From NCBI RefSeq assembly GCF_037975245.1, contig NC_092577.1, forward strand, positions 10,976,013 to 11,040,012: a stretch of DNA of 64,000 bases. The letters run 5' to 3'. This document shows, in pieces, positions 12,901 to 21,883 of this stretch. The translations under genes were made by a program, and so were the position numbers. The notes below the pieces were generated by a model. The model had not been told where the DNA came from. It was given only the letters and a program-made list of their open reading frames with translations, and ran no database searches. The stretch is from Apostichopus japonicus. Lineage: Eukaryota; Echinodermata; Holothuroidea; Aspidochirotida; Stichopodidae. Positions within the stretch are counted from its first letter, which is position 1, and each line of letters opens with the position of its first letter.

Positions 12901-15900
12901 GTCATTTTCAAAGAAATTTTTATATTTTCAAAGCGTGATATCTCCTAAACAGAGCATGCTATCATGGTAGTTTCTTCACTGTTCTGTTTGCCTTTTTGAG
13001 CTCTTTCATACAAGATAGACAAGTCAGACACCTGAACCAATCCTTTAACTCTGCTTTGGCCTTTATATTTATCCACATTACTTTCATTTTGTACTTTGTT
13101 TGATTTATGTATTCAAATGGTTCACATATTCCACATTGCTCTATATTGTCTCTTTTTGGTGACCTTTGGTGTGTTGATCAGTAGGATTAGATCTGGTTTC
13201 TGTGGCACTTTCTGTTTTGTCAGAATGAAGATGGCCATTTGTCCAAAAGCCAATTTTGAGGTCATTACCTCACTGTTGGTTTTATCTGTAGTGGCTATGT
13301 GCGATTTCAAATCGTAAGACTAGGTCGTACAACATCACTACTGTAAGTCCCAACTTTAAAGGTCCCAGATTTAATGGTCTCAACTTGAAAGGTCTCAACT
13401 TTAGAGGTCCCAACTTGAAAGGTCTCAAATTGAAAGGTCCCAACTTGGAAGGTCCCAACTTGAAAGGTCCCAACTTTAGAGGTCCCAACTTGAAAGGTCT
13501 CAACTTGAAAGGTCCCAACTTGAAAGGTCCCAACTTGAAAGGTCCCAACTTGAAAGGTACCAACTTGAAAGGTTCCAACTGAAAAGGATTATTGGACTGT
13601 CAGAGGAATAAAAAATTGAGGGTTCATTGTCCTTGTTGGCATTCTATTCTTTCATTTCAGGTTTACTTTGCATAAACAATAAAGCTCTATTTCTCTTAAC
13701 TTTACCTTTGCTGTCAGGTGAGAATTATTCTTGTGAAGAATTGTACATGTCAATTGTAAAGTTTTTTTTTTTTCATGTCCTGCCCGCTTTTAGAACAGGT
13801 CTGATCTTTTTAGAAACCTAGATCACCTGTGTGATCAAGTAGATAATGAATTTTGTTCTTTTCTTTATACATCTTAGATGAAACTGTGGCTCCACAGACT
13901 ATGAATCAATCGGTTGAAACATCAGATCACTTTTTCTCTGGGTCAGAAAAGTCAGAGAAGAAGGATAAAGAGGGATACAGCGACTCAGAGTTTGAAGATG
14001 AGTCGGATAAAGAGGACAGTTCAAAAGTCGTTGTTCAAGAGCAGACTAATGGCGGACAGGACGGTAGTGAAGATGTGCACAGTGAAGTTGAAGAAGAAGC
14101 TGGTCGGACAGATAGATCAATCAATGAGAAGGTAACAACAGATAAAGAAACTGATGATGAGGTTGCATCTCTCAGGTCAGAGGTCACGAAGGATGTGGAA
14201 GAAGGTGAAGAATCAGTCAGAGAAGAGGATGTGGATGGAGGTGAAGCATCTGTGAGAGAAAAAGTTGATAAAGGTGCAGAAACTGACGATGTGGTCTCGG
14301 TAAAGTCGGAGGCAGACCAGAAATATAGTGACCCAGAAGAACGGATTCATGAGGATGTCACCAGTGGACAAAGAGAAGAGAGCGTGAAAGCAAGTAATGG
14401 AGGAAATGAGGAAGGAAGAGAAGAAGAGCAAAAAGTCGTATCAACTCCAGGAATGGAAGAGAAAGAAGAGGATTCTGAGTCTGAGTCTGAAGTGAAACCA
14501 GGGTCATCGGATGAGGAGGAGGTAACGAGTGTAAGGTCAAGATCGAGAGCTTCTCTGAGTAATTCGGAAGATGATTACAGACCTTTGTCACCATCATCAT
14601 CGTCATCAGACTCAGAGGATGAGAAGGAAAACCGAAAAGGGGATAAGACTGCCGTCAGGCCAGAGGAGATGAAAAAGGGGAGTCATGAAGACAAGGTGGG
14701 AGAAGAGTTGGTAGGAAATGTCCAGGATGAAGTGGTTGATGGTGTGAAACAAGAGGACAGTAAAATTGAAGTCGGTGTCAATGAGGAGGATGAAGTCAAA
14801 GAAGATGGTCAAGTGGAAGACGATTCAACTGTTAATAGTGAGTCAGGCAAGGATAATGAAACTTCTGGGGATGTTGTCTCACAACTAACAGAGGCAGACA
14901 AGACATCAGATGTGGAAAAGGAAGATGAAGAAAAGCCGGGAGAAGATGAAGATGAATCAAAGGATGAAGCGCACAAAGAGCGCAAAAATCTGGAGGAGAA
15001 GAAGACTGGCCGGGCGGGAGATTCAGAGAAAGATGAAGAGAGTCAGAGAGATTCAGATCCCAAGCAGGAGTCCCAGGAAGACGATCAGAAAAGAAATGAG
15101 GAGGCAGAGGCAACGGTGGATGTGGAGGATGAATCTAATGCAGCTGCAAGTATGAAAGAAGATGTAGAAGAGGAGAAGGATGAAGTGAAAGAAGAGCTCA
15201 GAAGAAGTGTACCGAGTGATGAGGGAGAGGGCGTAGACAAAGATGCTGGTAGTGCTGTCGCAAGTGAAGAGAAGGACATCGATCAGAGCGAAAACGGTGA
15301 AGGAGGGAGCGATGAGATGACAGACAGAGGTGATGATGTCAGAGAGATAGAAGAGACAGAAGAAACAGTTGGCAAAGTGATTCAGGAATCAGAGTTGAGA
15401 AAGGAAGAAGAGGAGGATGAAGGTGAGAAGGAAGTTACCAATTTGGAGGGTACTGAAGTGAGGGTTTTACCCAAGGAAGGGATTCCGTTGGTAACCGTGA
15501 ACTACAAGCCAGAAGGGAGTTCAACCGCCGGTTCGGAGGACAACGCCCTCCAAGGTTCTGAGGAAGAGGAGGAGTCAAAACAAGACATGGACTTGAATGA
15601 AAACAAAATCAATGATGTTGATGGGAATGATGGGATAGAGGAGCAACAGTCTGAGAGCGACATAGGGACTAAAGAGGACGATGGGGTGAAGGAAGAAGCT
15701 GTGACCAAAGTTGATGTTCCACGGGAGGTGGATGAGGTGGATGATAACACAGATGGGGTCAAAGAAGGTGAAGAGGTAGTTAATGCTGAAGTGATTGAAG
15801 AAGAAGATCAACAACAGCAACAAGTAGAGAAGTCTGTCGACGCTGCAGAGGAAAAGGAAAGTGCGAAGAGTGACAAGGAAGGAGAAACCGGAGGGTCAGC

Positions 15901-18900
15901 TTCCGAAGATGAAGATGGAGGAGAGGAGGTAGCTGTCAGTTCTTCCAGCTCAGATGATGATGAAGTAAGTGTGAGAGGTTGGCAAAGTCCTTACCTTTTA
16001 TAAATAGGTATTGGTTTGTCCATTTATTTATATGCACAGCTGGAGGCTAGAATGGTCTGTGTACTAACCTAACCTTTCAGCTTCTCTCAGATTGGGTGTA
16101 TTTACCCTTCTTTGAATTATCTGCCAACAGGTTTGCCCATTTCATGCTTTGACTTACCCAGACACTCCAACACAGTCTAACGCTGACAGTACTATGTAGC
16201 TGCTCCCTCATTCAGGTTTCATCATAGTACTGCTTTCATTATATAGATGATATCTTTCTAAGTTTTACAAAATCAAATCATTTGTTTTTAGTAAAAGAGG
16301 GATGGGAAAAAAAAAAAAAAACTTGGCTAATTGCCATGATGGTACCGCTCCCCTTTGCCGTCACGACATATCTTTCATGAACTTTTAATTTACCACACCG
16401 TTACATATTCACATCTATGCTTCCCAGTGTATGGTATTTAAAGCTAGTGAAATAATGCATGCAGGGACAAATGCTTCCAGATTCATGCCATCAACTTCTG
16501 CCACATAGAACCAAGCTTATTAACATAACAATGATTCATTGCAAATAATTGGCATTATTAGGTTGTTTTGCCTGTTTATCTCAATACACAGTATCCATTC
16601 AATTGCCAGCATATCTTTTCTTTTGGTTTGGTATCGTGTGCTGCCACTGGACATTAACAAGAATTATAACCATTAGAACTATGCCTACATACATATCACA
16701 GTTTATCAAGCAAAAGTTTTCAAATAAGTAAAGAAAATATTAGTGTGAACTTACAGTATCATTATTATCATGTTGTAAGTATAAATTAATTTTCATTTGA
16801 CCACCAAAACTTCTAATATGAAAAACTGTCTTTCCTAATTTTTCCCATGGGGAATATCTCTGAAATCAAATTAGCAAAAAATAAAACAGAAAAAAGGGCA
16901 GAATATTGTGATTCTGGTACTTTTGTTCATGAATACAATATAATAACACCGAAAAAACCCACAACGATTGCCAAACTCCTGGGCAAACTTCACTGTGGTA
17001 TCAATGAAGAAGCTTTAGAATGAAATGGCTTAAAAAAAAATTGCAAATTCAATATTTTCTTTTTGATATATATATTTTGCTGAGAATTCTTCTTAATCAA
17101 GATTTAAACTCAATATGTTTGAAAATAGATCGACTAATCATCTTTGTGTAATTATGAAAGTGAAAATAAGTTCATGTGTACTAAGCTACTGTATATTTGG
17201 ATATGTAAAAGCAAACAATTGAAATGAGGGTGGCTTTGTGACAAAATTATATGTGGCTTTACATAGGCAGTTTTTAATATTAATTTCATTGCTGAACGTA
17301 AAGTAGAGATGGATTTATTGTTCTCAATAGATATTGTTTACTATATCTATTTTATAATATATTTCATTGTTACAGTATGTACTGGTACTGTAAGCTTTTG
17401 TTTAATGCAGTTTCTAATAGTCTGTCTAGCAGCATATAGTATTAATTATTATTATGTGTATCACCTTTTTTTTTCAATGTATTGCTCAATTATCAGTTTC
17501 TAAATATTTTTGCCTTATTTTCAATGTATATTGCTCAAATATCAGTTTCTGATATTTTGCATGGTATACAATTTCAAGAGTTGCCACCGTGGCCCTGACT
17601 ATCCTGCTCAAAGTAGTTGGTAGTTATATGCTACATTTTAAATTTATTCTCTATATTAATAATACTACCCCAAAAACCTGTAAACTAAATGATAAAGTGA
17701 TGGTTTGCATGACCTTTTTAAATCTGATATAATTATGGATTGGTGTATCTTAGCATCATACTCTTGTGTGTAGCAGTCATAATACACCAATCCCGGTTCT
17801 TTTTGCTGAAAATTCTCAGGCTTGAAGCAATCTTTTGTACAGAACAAGAAGAAAGTCAATTTTGCTTAAACTCTTCTGTCTCTTAGATTATAAAATCATT
17901 TGATTTTTAAGCAGTTGATGCTGGGATTCAGGAATCAAAAATATATATTTTTAGGTTAATATTTTTATTTGATGACTACTATTGTAGTTAATACATGTAT
18001 ATATATACCTTACCGACATGAAATAACCTTGTCTCAATTCGTCGAAGCAACTTCCCAAGCAGTTGAACCCATTCAGCATTTCAAATCACGACTTAACTAT
18101 TGATTGAGTTAAAGGATGCAGCATACCTTACCGAAGTAAAATAATGTCCCATCACACAGTTGAAGTATTTATTTATATATAGTCAGTTAGCTCCCCTCCA
18201 GAATTAAAATTGGCCTTGTTCATGTGAACAGTAAATGTGCTGAATGTGAACAGTGAACGTGCTAAACATGAACAGTGAACGTGTTGAATGTGAACAGTGA
18301 ACATGGTGAATGTGAACAGTGAATGTGCAAACTGTGAACAGTGAATGTGCAAACTGTGAACAGTGAACATGCAAACTGTGAACAGTGAATGTGTTGAATG
18401 TGAACAGTGACTGTGCTGAACGTGAACAGTGAACGTGCAGAATGTGAACAGTGAACGTGCTAAACATGAACAGTGAACGTGGTGAATGTGAACAGTGAAC
18501 ATGTTGAATGTGAACAGTGGATGTGCTGAACATGAACAGTGAGCATGGTGAATGTGAACAGTGGATGTGCAAACTGTAAACAGTGGATGTGTTGAAAGTG
18601 AACAGTGACTGTGCTGAACGTGAACAGTGTGCTGACGTGAACAGTGAATGTGCTGAACGTGAACAGTGAATGTGCTGAACGTGAACAGTGAATGTGCAGA
18701 ATGTGAACAGTAACGTGGTGAATGTGAACAGTGAACGTGCAGAATGTGAACAGTGAATCTGCAAACTGTGAACAGTGAATGTGATGAATGTCAACAGTGA
18801 ATGTGGTGAATATAAACAGCGAACGTGTGAATGTGATCAGTGCTCACTTTGTAACTTTGAACACCATCATATATCCTCCTATCTCCGTTACTACTACTGC

Positions 18901-21883
18901 TACTAACTTACCTGTCTCCACACAGCCGGTACACTCTGATCTACTATGCACCATGCTCCTGTTGTTAACTTACACTTTTCCTCATGTTCTTAACAGACAC
19001 AATCTGCTGTAACCGTCCTTAATCTAAACGAGAAGGGAATCACCTCAGACAGGGCTGTGAAGCTGGCCGCCTCTCTGTTGAAGCAAAGATACAGTCAAGT
19101 CCAGTACCTACTGTAAGTTGCTTTCCTTCTAAAGTTGTTCCCAAAAATTTGCTCGAAAAACAGAATTTGTCACAGAAAAACCAGAATATGTCTTCCTCTT
19201 TATCGGTCATCATAATGTCAGCCATCAACAACATCGGCAAATGTGTTGCAGAAATATCAGGATTGTTCTTTTTCAACTTTTCAACATGTAGAGTTTTGTT
19301 CACAACATGGTGACATCGGTGAGGATTTTGTATGGTGGATTAATGGCAATGTCAACGAAAATATTATAACTACGTGGGCTTGATACCTTTGATAACCATA
19401 TTTCACTTAGCACTCCACTCATTTCTTAATCAAGTTTCTTGAACAATGTCTCTGTCAGGAATTAAAAATTGTTCTCTTTCCATCTGAATGTCTGCAGTGA
19501 ACCAGTAGGCAGCTACATGCATATTGCAAGAGGTTGACAACTTTAGATATGATCTTCACACCCTTTGTGTGCAAATCAGATGGCTAGGCTCAATATCTCT
19601 GCTGTAAAAGTGTGGAAGGTCTAGTTAGCAGGGTTGATGTTGGATTGAAAGAACAGACTTTTTAGATTTTAAGATAATTTTATTTAACATCTGCACAGCT
19701 ACATTCATGGCATTAATGCAACATCTCGATAAACTAGTTTTCGTTGACATCGGTTCCCCATATATCCAGGTTTTTCATGATAAGCATGATGAGCATGATG
19801 AGCATCGGATCGACCCCTTTACACCAGTTCACTAGTTGGTAATTCCGACAAAGTTGTAATAAATACAATCAGTGGGAACTTTCTCTTGACAGCGGTTTGG
19901 CCCTCTAGCTACTCTAAGATGATTATGGAAAGGCAAATTTCATTTAGTAACAACTGTTCTGATTACACAATGCATATTGCATTTTAACAGCTGATTTGTA
20001 AGCATTGCCATTTAGGTACTGTACAAATCATTCATGTTTTCTCACAATGTGGAGAAAAGGAGGGGGTGACATACATACCCGGGCAATCGGAGCACTTGGT
20101 GGTAGGGACATAAATCAGCATTTTTATTCAAGCACGTAAATAAAACAGTATCGCTTCAAAGTTTCATTTGCAGTCATGCCAGTATCAAACCTTTACTTAA
20201 TACATAATTAGTGTTTTTTTTGGTACTAAATACTCATATATTCTGCTTACTCATATACTCATATATTCTTCTTAATCCTGATTTAAACTGAATATGTATG
20301 AAAATAGATCGACTAATCATCTTTGTGAAATTATGAAAGTGAAATTAAGTTTATGTGTACTAAGCTATATTTGCATTAGTAAAAGCAAACAATTGAAATG
20401 AGGGTGGCTTTGCGACAAAATTAGCTGTGGCTTTACATACAGTAGGCAGTTTTTAATAAAAATTAATTGCTGAAAGTAAAATAGAGATGGATATATTGCA
20501 TTCAATAGCTATTGTTTACTATATCTATATATATATCTATACAAACAGACAGACAGACAGACAGACAAATACATAAAAAATATTGAGTTCTCAATTTATT
20601 TATGATCTGTTTGTTCATTTGATACAACAATATAATGAACATAATATTTCTCTTAGCGTAACAATCATATTTTTAAGAAAAATTTTTTGGCTTCTGTTAA
20701 TGTCGCATAATAATACAAACATATATGTGACAAACATAGTAGTCTTTTTTTCTATTACTTCAACATAATATATATAATCTGTATCTTAATGTAATGAACA
20801 TAATTGAATGGAATAAGAGAAAGGAGCAATTTAACAGAAAGGGACAGTTCTTACACGCTATCTCATAGTCGTTGAAAGAAAAATGCTTAGTACTACAGTA
20901 CCACTGCTAGCGAAGTTCTCTTAGACTTGCAGAAGGAACTTAAACTTGTACGGAAATTCAATTAAACTAGCAGGCTCAGAGGTCAACTTTTTACTGAAGA
21001 TATAATACTTAATAAGAATATGTAATGCATCAGTATATGTATATTGCAATAATGTGATTGTTTATAAGTGAATTGGACAGTGATCTCCAAATGCTAATGA
21101 ATCTGTATCATCTTTGCTTAAAGGTTAGGCCTACTAGCCTACCACTATGTGAAGTAAGCAATACAGCATTTATAAACAACAATGTTATTATCATTAATAT
21201 TTCATTATATATTTTCATCTTTGCTTAAAGGTTAGGCCTACTAGCCTACCAGCCTACCACTATGTGATGTAAGCAATACAGCATCTATAACAACAATGTT
21301 ATGATCATTATTTTTTCATTATATATTTTCAATATTTAGGTATTAAATTCCTTGTCTTCTTTCGTACAGTGTTCGAAGTAATCCGATTGAGGACAGAGGA
21401 TTAACAGCCATCGTTCAGTCGCTGATTAAGCTTAACGGGAGAGCGAAAGAAGACGGCGAACCAGGACTCGCTTTGACCCACCTTGACCTCGGCAACACCC
21501 AGATCAGCAACAAAGGGATCAATGAATTAGCCGAGTTCCTGAAATTACCGTCACGGTTGGAAAACCTGAACCTGAGCGACAATGCCGCTAGTAAACTCGG
21601 TTGGTTGGCGCTGGCGGCGGGCGTGAGGGAGAACACCTCGCTGAAAACACTGAGCGTTGAATACATGAAACTCGGCGACGAAGGATGCCGGGAGATTTGT
21701 GAAGCCGTCGCAGACAGCAAGACGGTGACCGAGATCAACCTAGAGGGAAACGACATCGGGGAAACGGGAGGGGAAGCCATCTTGAAGATGTTACAAGATA
21801 ACGAAAGGATTCAAACGGTCAACTTTGAAAGGGACAACAGCATTCCGAGTCATATCGGTCAAGAAATCAAGGATTTGCTTTGA
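2..21883 (+). CDS. ERICH3: ERICH3 orthologue (5'-partial) with C-terminal LRR domain, 8 exons
   Basis: Exons 2-112, 1250-1454, 3072-3258, 3902-4050, 12153-12224, 13878-15964, 18997-19112 and 21370-21883 all have AG/GT borders and join in phase to 3441 nt (1146 residues plus TGA). The N-terminus lies outside the window. Exons 2-4 encode the ERICH3 signature: [16 protein letters not shown], then a KRHxGFPFS/LTFF-like stretch, a CCEYK motif, LGG, and SPCY followed by C. Exon 5 matches the acidic YEEDF-type motif that follows this core in vertebrate ERICH3. Exon 6 encodes about 695 residues rich in Glu, Asp and Ser. Exons 7-8 encode seven RI-type leucine-rich repeats, which I do not know from vertebrate ERICH3. 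ERICH3 is known as a ciliary protein; its molecular activity is unclear. A candidate AATAAA lies at 22331. The family call is strong. The LRR joining rests on splice phase and on an in-frame TAA directly before exon 7, not on transcript data. Confidence 0.85.
185..442 (+). mobile_element. Probable LINE ORF2 3' fragment
   Basis: Within ERICH3 intron 1 the open frame before the stop at 440-442 ends in a TSYNLRNK...[16 protein letters not shown]-like segment. This resembles the extreme C-terminus of CR1/jockey-type LINE reverse transcriptases (YNLRNK, then TxxxxxSFxYxA). It is followed by a T-run and an AATAAATAAAT-rich tail. No catalytic RT motif is left in the window. The call rests on pattern memory only. 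Confidence 0.45.
781..934. repeat. (TA)n microsatellite
   Basis: Long interrupted AT dinucleotide tract in ERICH3 intron 1, directly upstream of the 160-bp palindrome. A further AT tract follows the palindrome at 1151-1184. Confidence 0.95.
991..1150. repeat. Perfect 160-bp palindrome (80-bp arms, no spacer)
   Basis: Positions 991-1070 are the exact reverse complement of 1071-1150, with the centre at GATAG/CTATC. All 80 positions of each arm pair. It is flanked on the right by a (TA)n tract and lies in ERICH3 intron 1. It could extrude a cruciform. It may be a fold-back element or an assembly artefact. Confidence 0.97.
1250..1454 (+). CDS. ERICH3: ERICH3 exon, core part 1
   Basis: Acceptor CTCTCATAG, donor GTAAGT, phase 0 to 1. 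It encodes the diagnostic core motif with [11 protein letters not shown], preceded by an immunoglobulin-like beta-rich stretch ([11 protein letters not shown]). This is the strongest family match in the gene. Confidence 0.88.
1455..3071 (+). other. ERICH3 intron 2, no gene seen
   Basis: AT-rich intron. The only structure seen is a short tandem of GGATTCCTTGTGTACA-like units at about 2627-2675. No coding exon, RNA gene or complete mobile element was recognised. Confidence 0.7.
3072..3258 (+). CDS. ERICH3: ERICH3 exon, core part 2 (Cys-rich)
   Basis: Acceptor TTTTTAACAG, donor GTAAAC, phase 1 to 2. It encodes [33 protein letters not shown] and GASPCYR, which matches the conserved Cys pattern of the vertebrate ERICH3 core. 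Confidence 0.88.
3700..3895 (-). mobile_element. tRNA-derived SINE fragment
   Basis: On the minus strand a pol III B-box-like word, CCCGAGTTCGAGTCACTCC, follows an anticodon-arm-like stretch, as in tRNA-derived SINEs. It ends only a few bases before the polypyrimidine tract of ERICH3 exon 4 (3902). The A box is weak and the family is unknown. Confidence 0.4.
3902..4050 (+). CDS. ERICH3: ERICH3 exon 4, spliced form
   Basis: Acceptor TCCTCCACAG. It completes the SPCYRC motif and then encodes a charged, Pro/Glu-rich linker. The donor AAAG/GTGAGG at 4050 leaves phase 1 and joins the acidic exon at 12153 without a stop. The reading frame stays open through this donor to 4979; see the alternative form. 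Confidence 0.8.
4051..4979 (+). CDS. ERICH3: Alternative Ser-rich 3' end of ERICH3 exon 4 (read-through isoform)
   Basis: If the donor at 4050 is not used, the frame stays open for 309 more codons and ends at TAG 4977-4979. The peptide is rich in Ser, Gly, Asp and Lys, with many SS/SD/DS pairs. Like the known tail it resembles a disordered acidic-Ser region. Random intron sequence of this AT-rich locus would rarely stay open so long, and base composition here is clearly more GC-rich than in the flanking introns. It may be an alternative terminal exon giving a short ERICH3 of the core plus a different tail. No domain is recognised. Confidence 0.6.
5733..6605. repeat. Tandem satellite, about 155/183-bp alternating units
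   Basis: Five copies start with (AG)CTGTAAGAAAAAC at about 5735, 5889, 6073, 6228 and 6412, and a degenerate end follows at 6593. Each holds TTGCAATTTTAAC, ATTTTACAATGTGCATTT and GAAAGCATTAATTTGAAAGC. Short and long units alternate, since the long ones add a TTGTCAAGTAAAAAA segment. That makes a roughly 340-bp higher-order period in the large ERICH3 intron. Confidence 0.9.
7259..7580. mobile_element. hAT-type MITE with 8-bp TSD
   Basis: The left end is CAGGGGTTCCCTAACTGGGG. The right end, read inverted, is CAGGGTTTCCCTAACTTTAT. The flanks are CTCTTAAC (7251-7258) and CTCTAAAC (7581-7588), a 7/8 match. The TIR start CAGNGGTTC and the 8-bp duplication are typical of hAT elements. At 322 bp with no ORF it is non-autonomous. 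Confidence 0.85.
7589..12152 (+). other. Rest of large ERICH3 intron, no gene seen
   Basis: AT-rich sequence with scattered G-runs (about 10190, 10580, 11350 and 11420) and short AT tracts. The small ORFs here have no recognisable motif or splice context. I see no RNA gene. Confidence 0.65.
12153..12224 (+). CDS. ERICH3: ERICH3 small acidic exon
   Basis: This 72-nt exon runs from acceptor TTTTAAG to donor GTAATT and preserves phase 1. It encodes [20 protein letters not shown], corresponding to the conserved YEEDF motif after the Cys-rich core of vertebrate ERICH3. It supports continuation of the gene across the 8-kb intron. Confidence 0.8.
13341..13580. repeat. 15-bp minisatellite in ERICH3 intron 5
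   Basis: About 16 copies of GGTCCCAACTTGAAA with variants (GGTCTCAACTTTAGA). The 15-bp unit leaves several frames open on both strands and so creates spurious pentapeptide-like translations such as GPNLK. Confidence 0.95.
13878..15964 (+). CDS. ERICH3: ERICH3 large Glu/Ser-rich exon
   Basis: The acceptor is ACATCTTAG at 13877 and the donor is GTAAGT at 15965. The exon encodes 695 residues dominated by Glu, Asp, Ser and Lys, with no hydrophobic core or membrane segment. It contains an [12 protein letters not shown] cluster and ends in SSSSSDDDE. This composition is the hallmark of the ERICH3 tail and is probably disordered, with many casein-kinase-2-type acidic Ser sites. The frame continues past the donor for 12 codons to a TAA at 16001-16003, so an unspliced form would end there. 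Confidence 0.88.
17086..17350 (+). repeat. Dispersed repeat, copy 1
   Basis: About 265 bp from ATTCTTCTTAATC to ACTATATCTAT. It recurs in the same orientation at 20265-20529 with roughly 85-90% visual identity. Both copies lie in ERICH3 introns. No terminal repeats or coding capacity are evident. Confidence 0.85.
18215..18840. repeat. 22-bp minisatellite in ERICH3 intron 6
   Basis: About 28 copies of GTGAACAGTGAATGTGCTGA-type units. Because 3 x 22 nt gives a 22-residue period, a long minus-strand ORF appears (FTVHxQHxHCS pattern). That ORF is an artefact of the repeat. Confidence 0.95.
18997..19112 (+). CDS. ERICH3: ERICH3 exon 7, first LRR
   Basis: Acceptor TTCTTAACAG, donor GTAAGT. It encodes one ribonuclease-inhibitor-type repeat ([20 protein letters not shown]) and half of the next. 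An in-frame TAA (18991-18993) lies just upstream and no in-frame ATG precedes it, so this exon must be spliced onto an upstream one. The large acidic exon ends in the matching phase 0. Confidence 0.78.
20265..20529 (+). repeat. Dispersed repeat, copy 2
   Basis: Second copy of the repeat at 17086-17350, followed by a short TATATC run and a (GACA)n microsatellite at about 20545-20566. Confidence 0.85.
21108..21325. repeat. Tandem duplication of about 107 bp
   Basis: Two copies begin with TCATCTTTGCTTAAAGG at 21108 and about 21215 and hold AGGCCTACTAGCCTACCA and GCAATACAGCAT. They sit immediately before the acceptor of the last ERICH3 exon. The AGGCCTA word is common in echinoderm DNA. Confidence 0.85.
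21370..21883 (+). CDS. ERICH3: ERICH3 terminal exon, LRRs 2-7
   Basis: Acceptor TTTCGTACAG, entering in phase 2. It encodes about six 28-residue RI-like repeats: the LxxLxLxxN cores include [29 protein letters not shown] and [11 protein letters not shown]. It ends at TGA 21881-21883. RI-type LRRs form curved protein-binding solenoids. GC content is higher than in the surrounding DNA. Confidence 0.85.

Noticed and set aside
13282-13582. ORFs on both strands with GPNLK-type pentapeptide repeats
   Set aside because: They are translations of a 15-bp intronic minisatellite. Both strands are open equally and there is no splice or start context, so this is not a pentapeptide-repeat protein.
18173-18794. 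Long minus-strand ORFs with FTVHxQHxHCS repeats
   Set aside because: They come from a 22-bp minisatellite in an ERICH3 intron, and the apparent His/Cys periodicity follows from the unit length.
18788-19012. 74-residue ORF ending near the first LRR exon
   Set aside because: It is in a different frame from the LRR exon and begins inside the minisatellite, so it cannot supply a start for the LRR domain.
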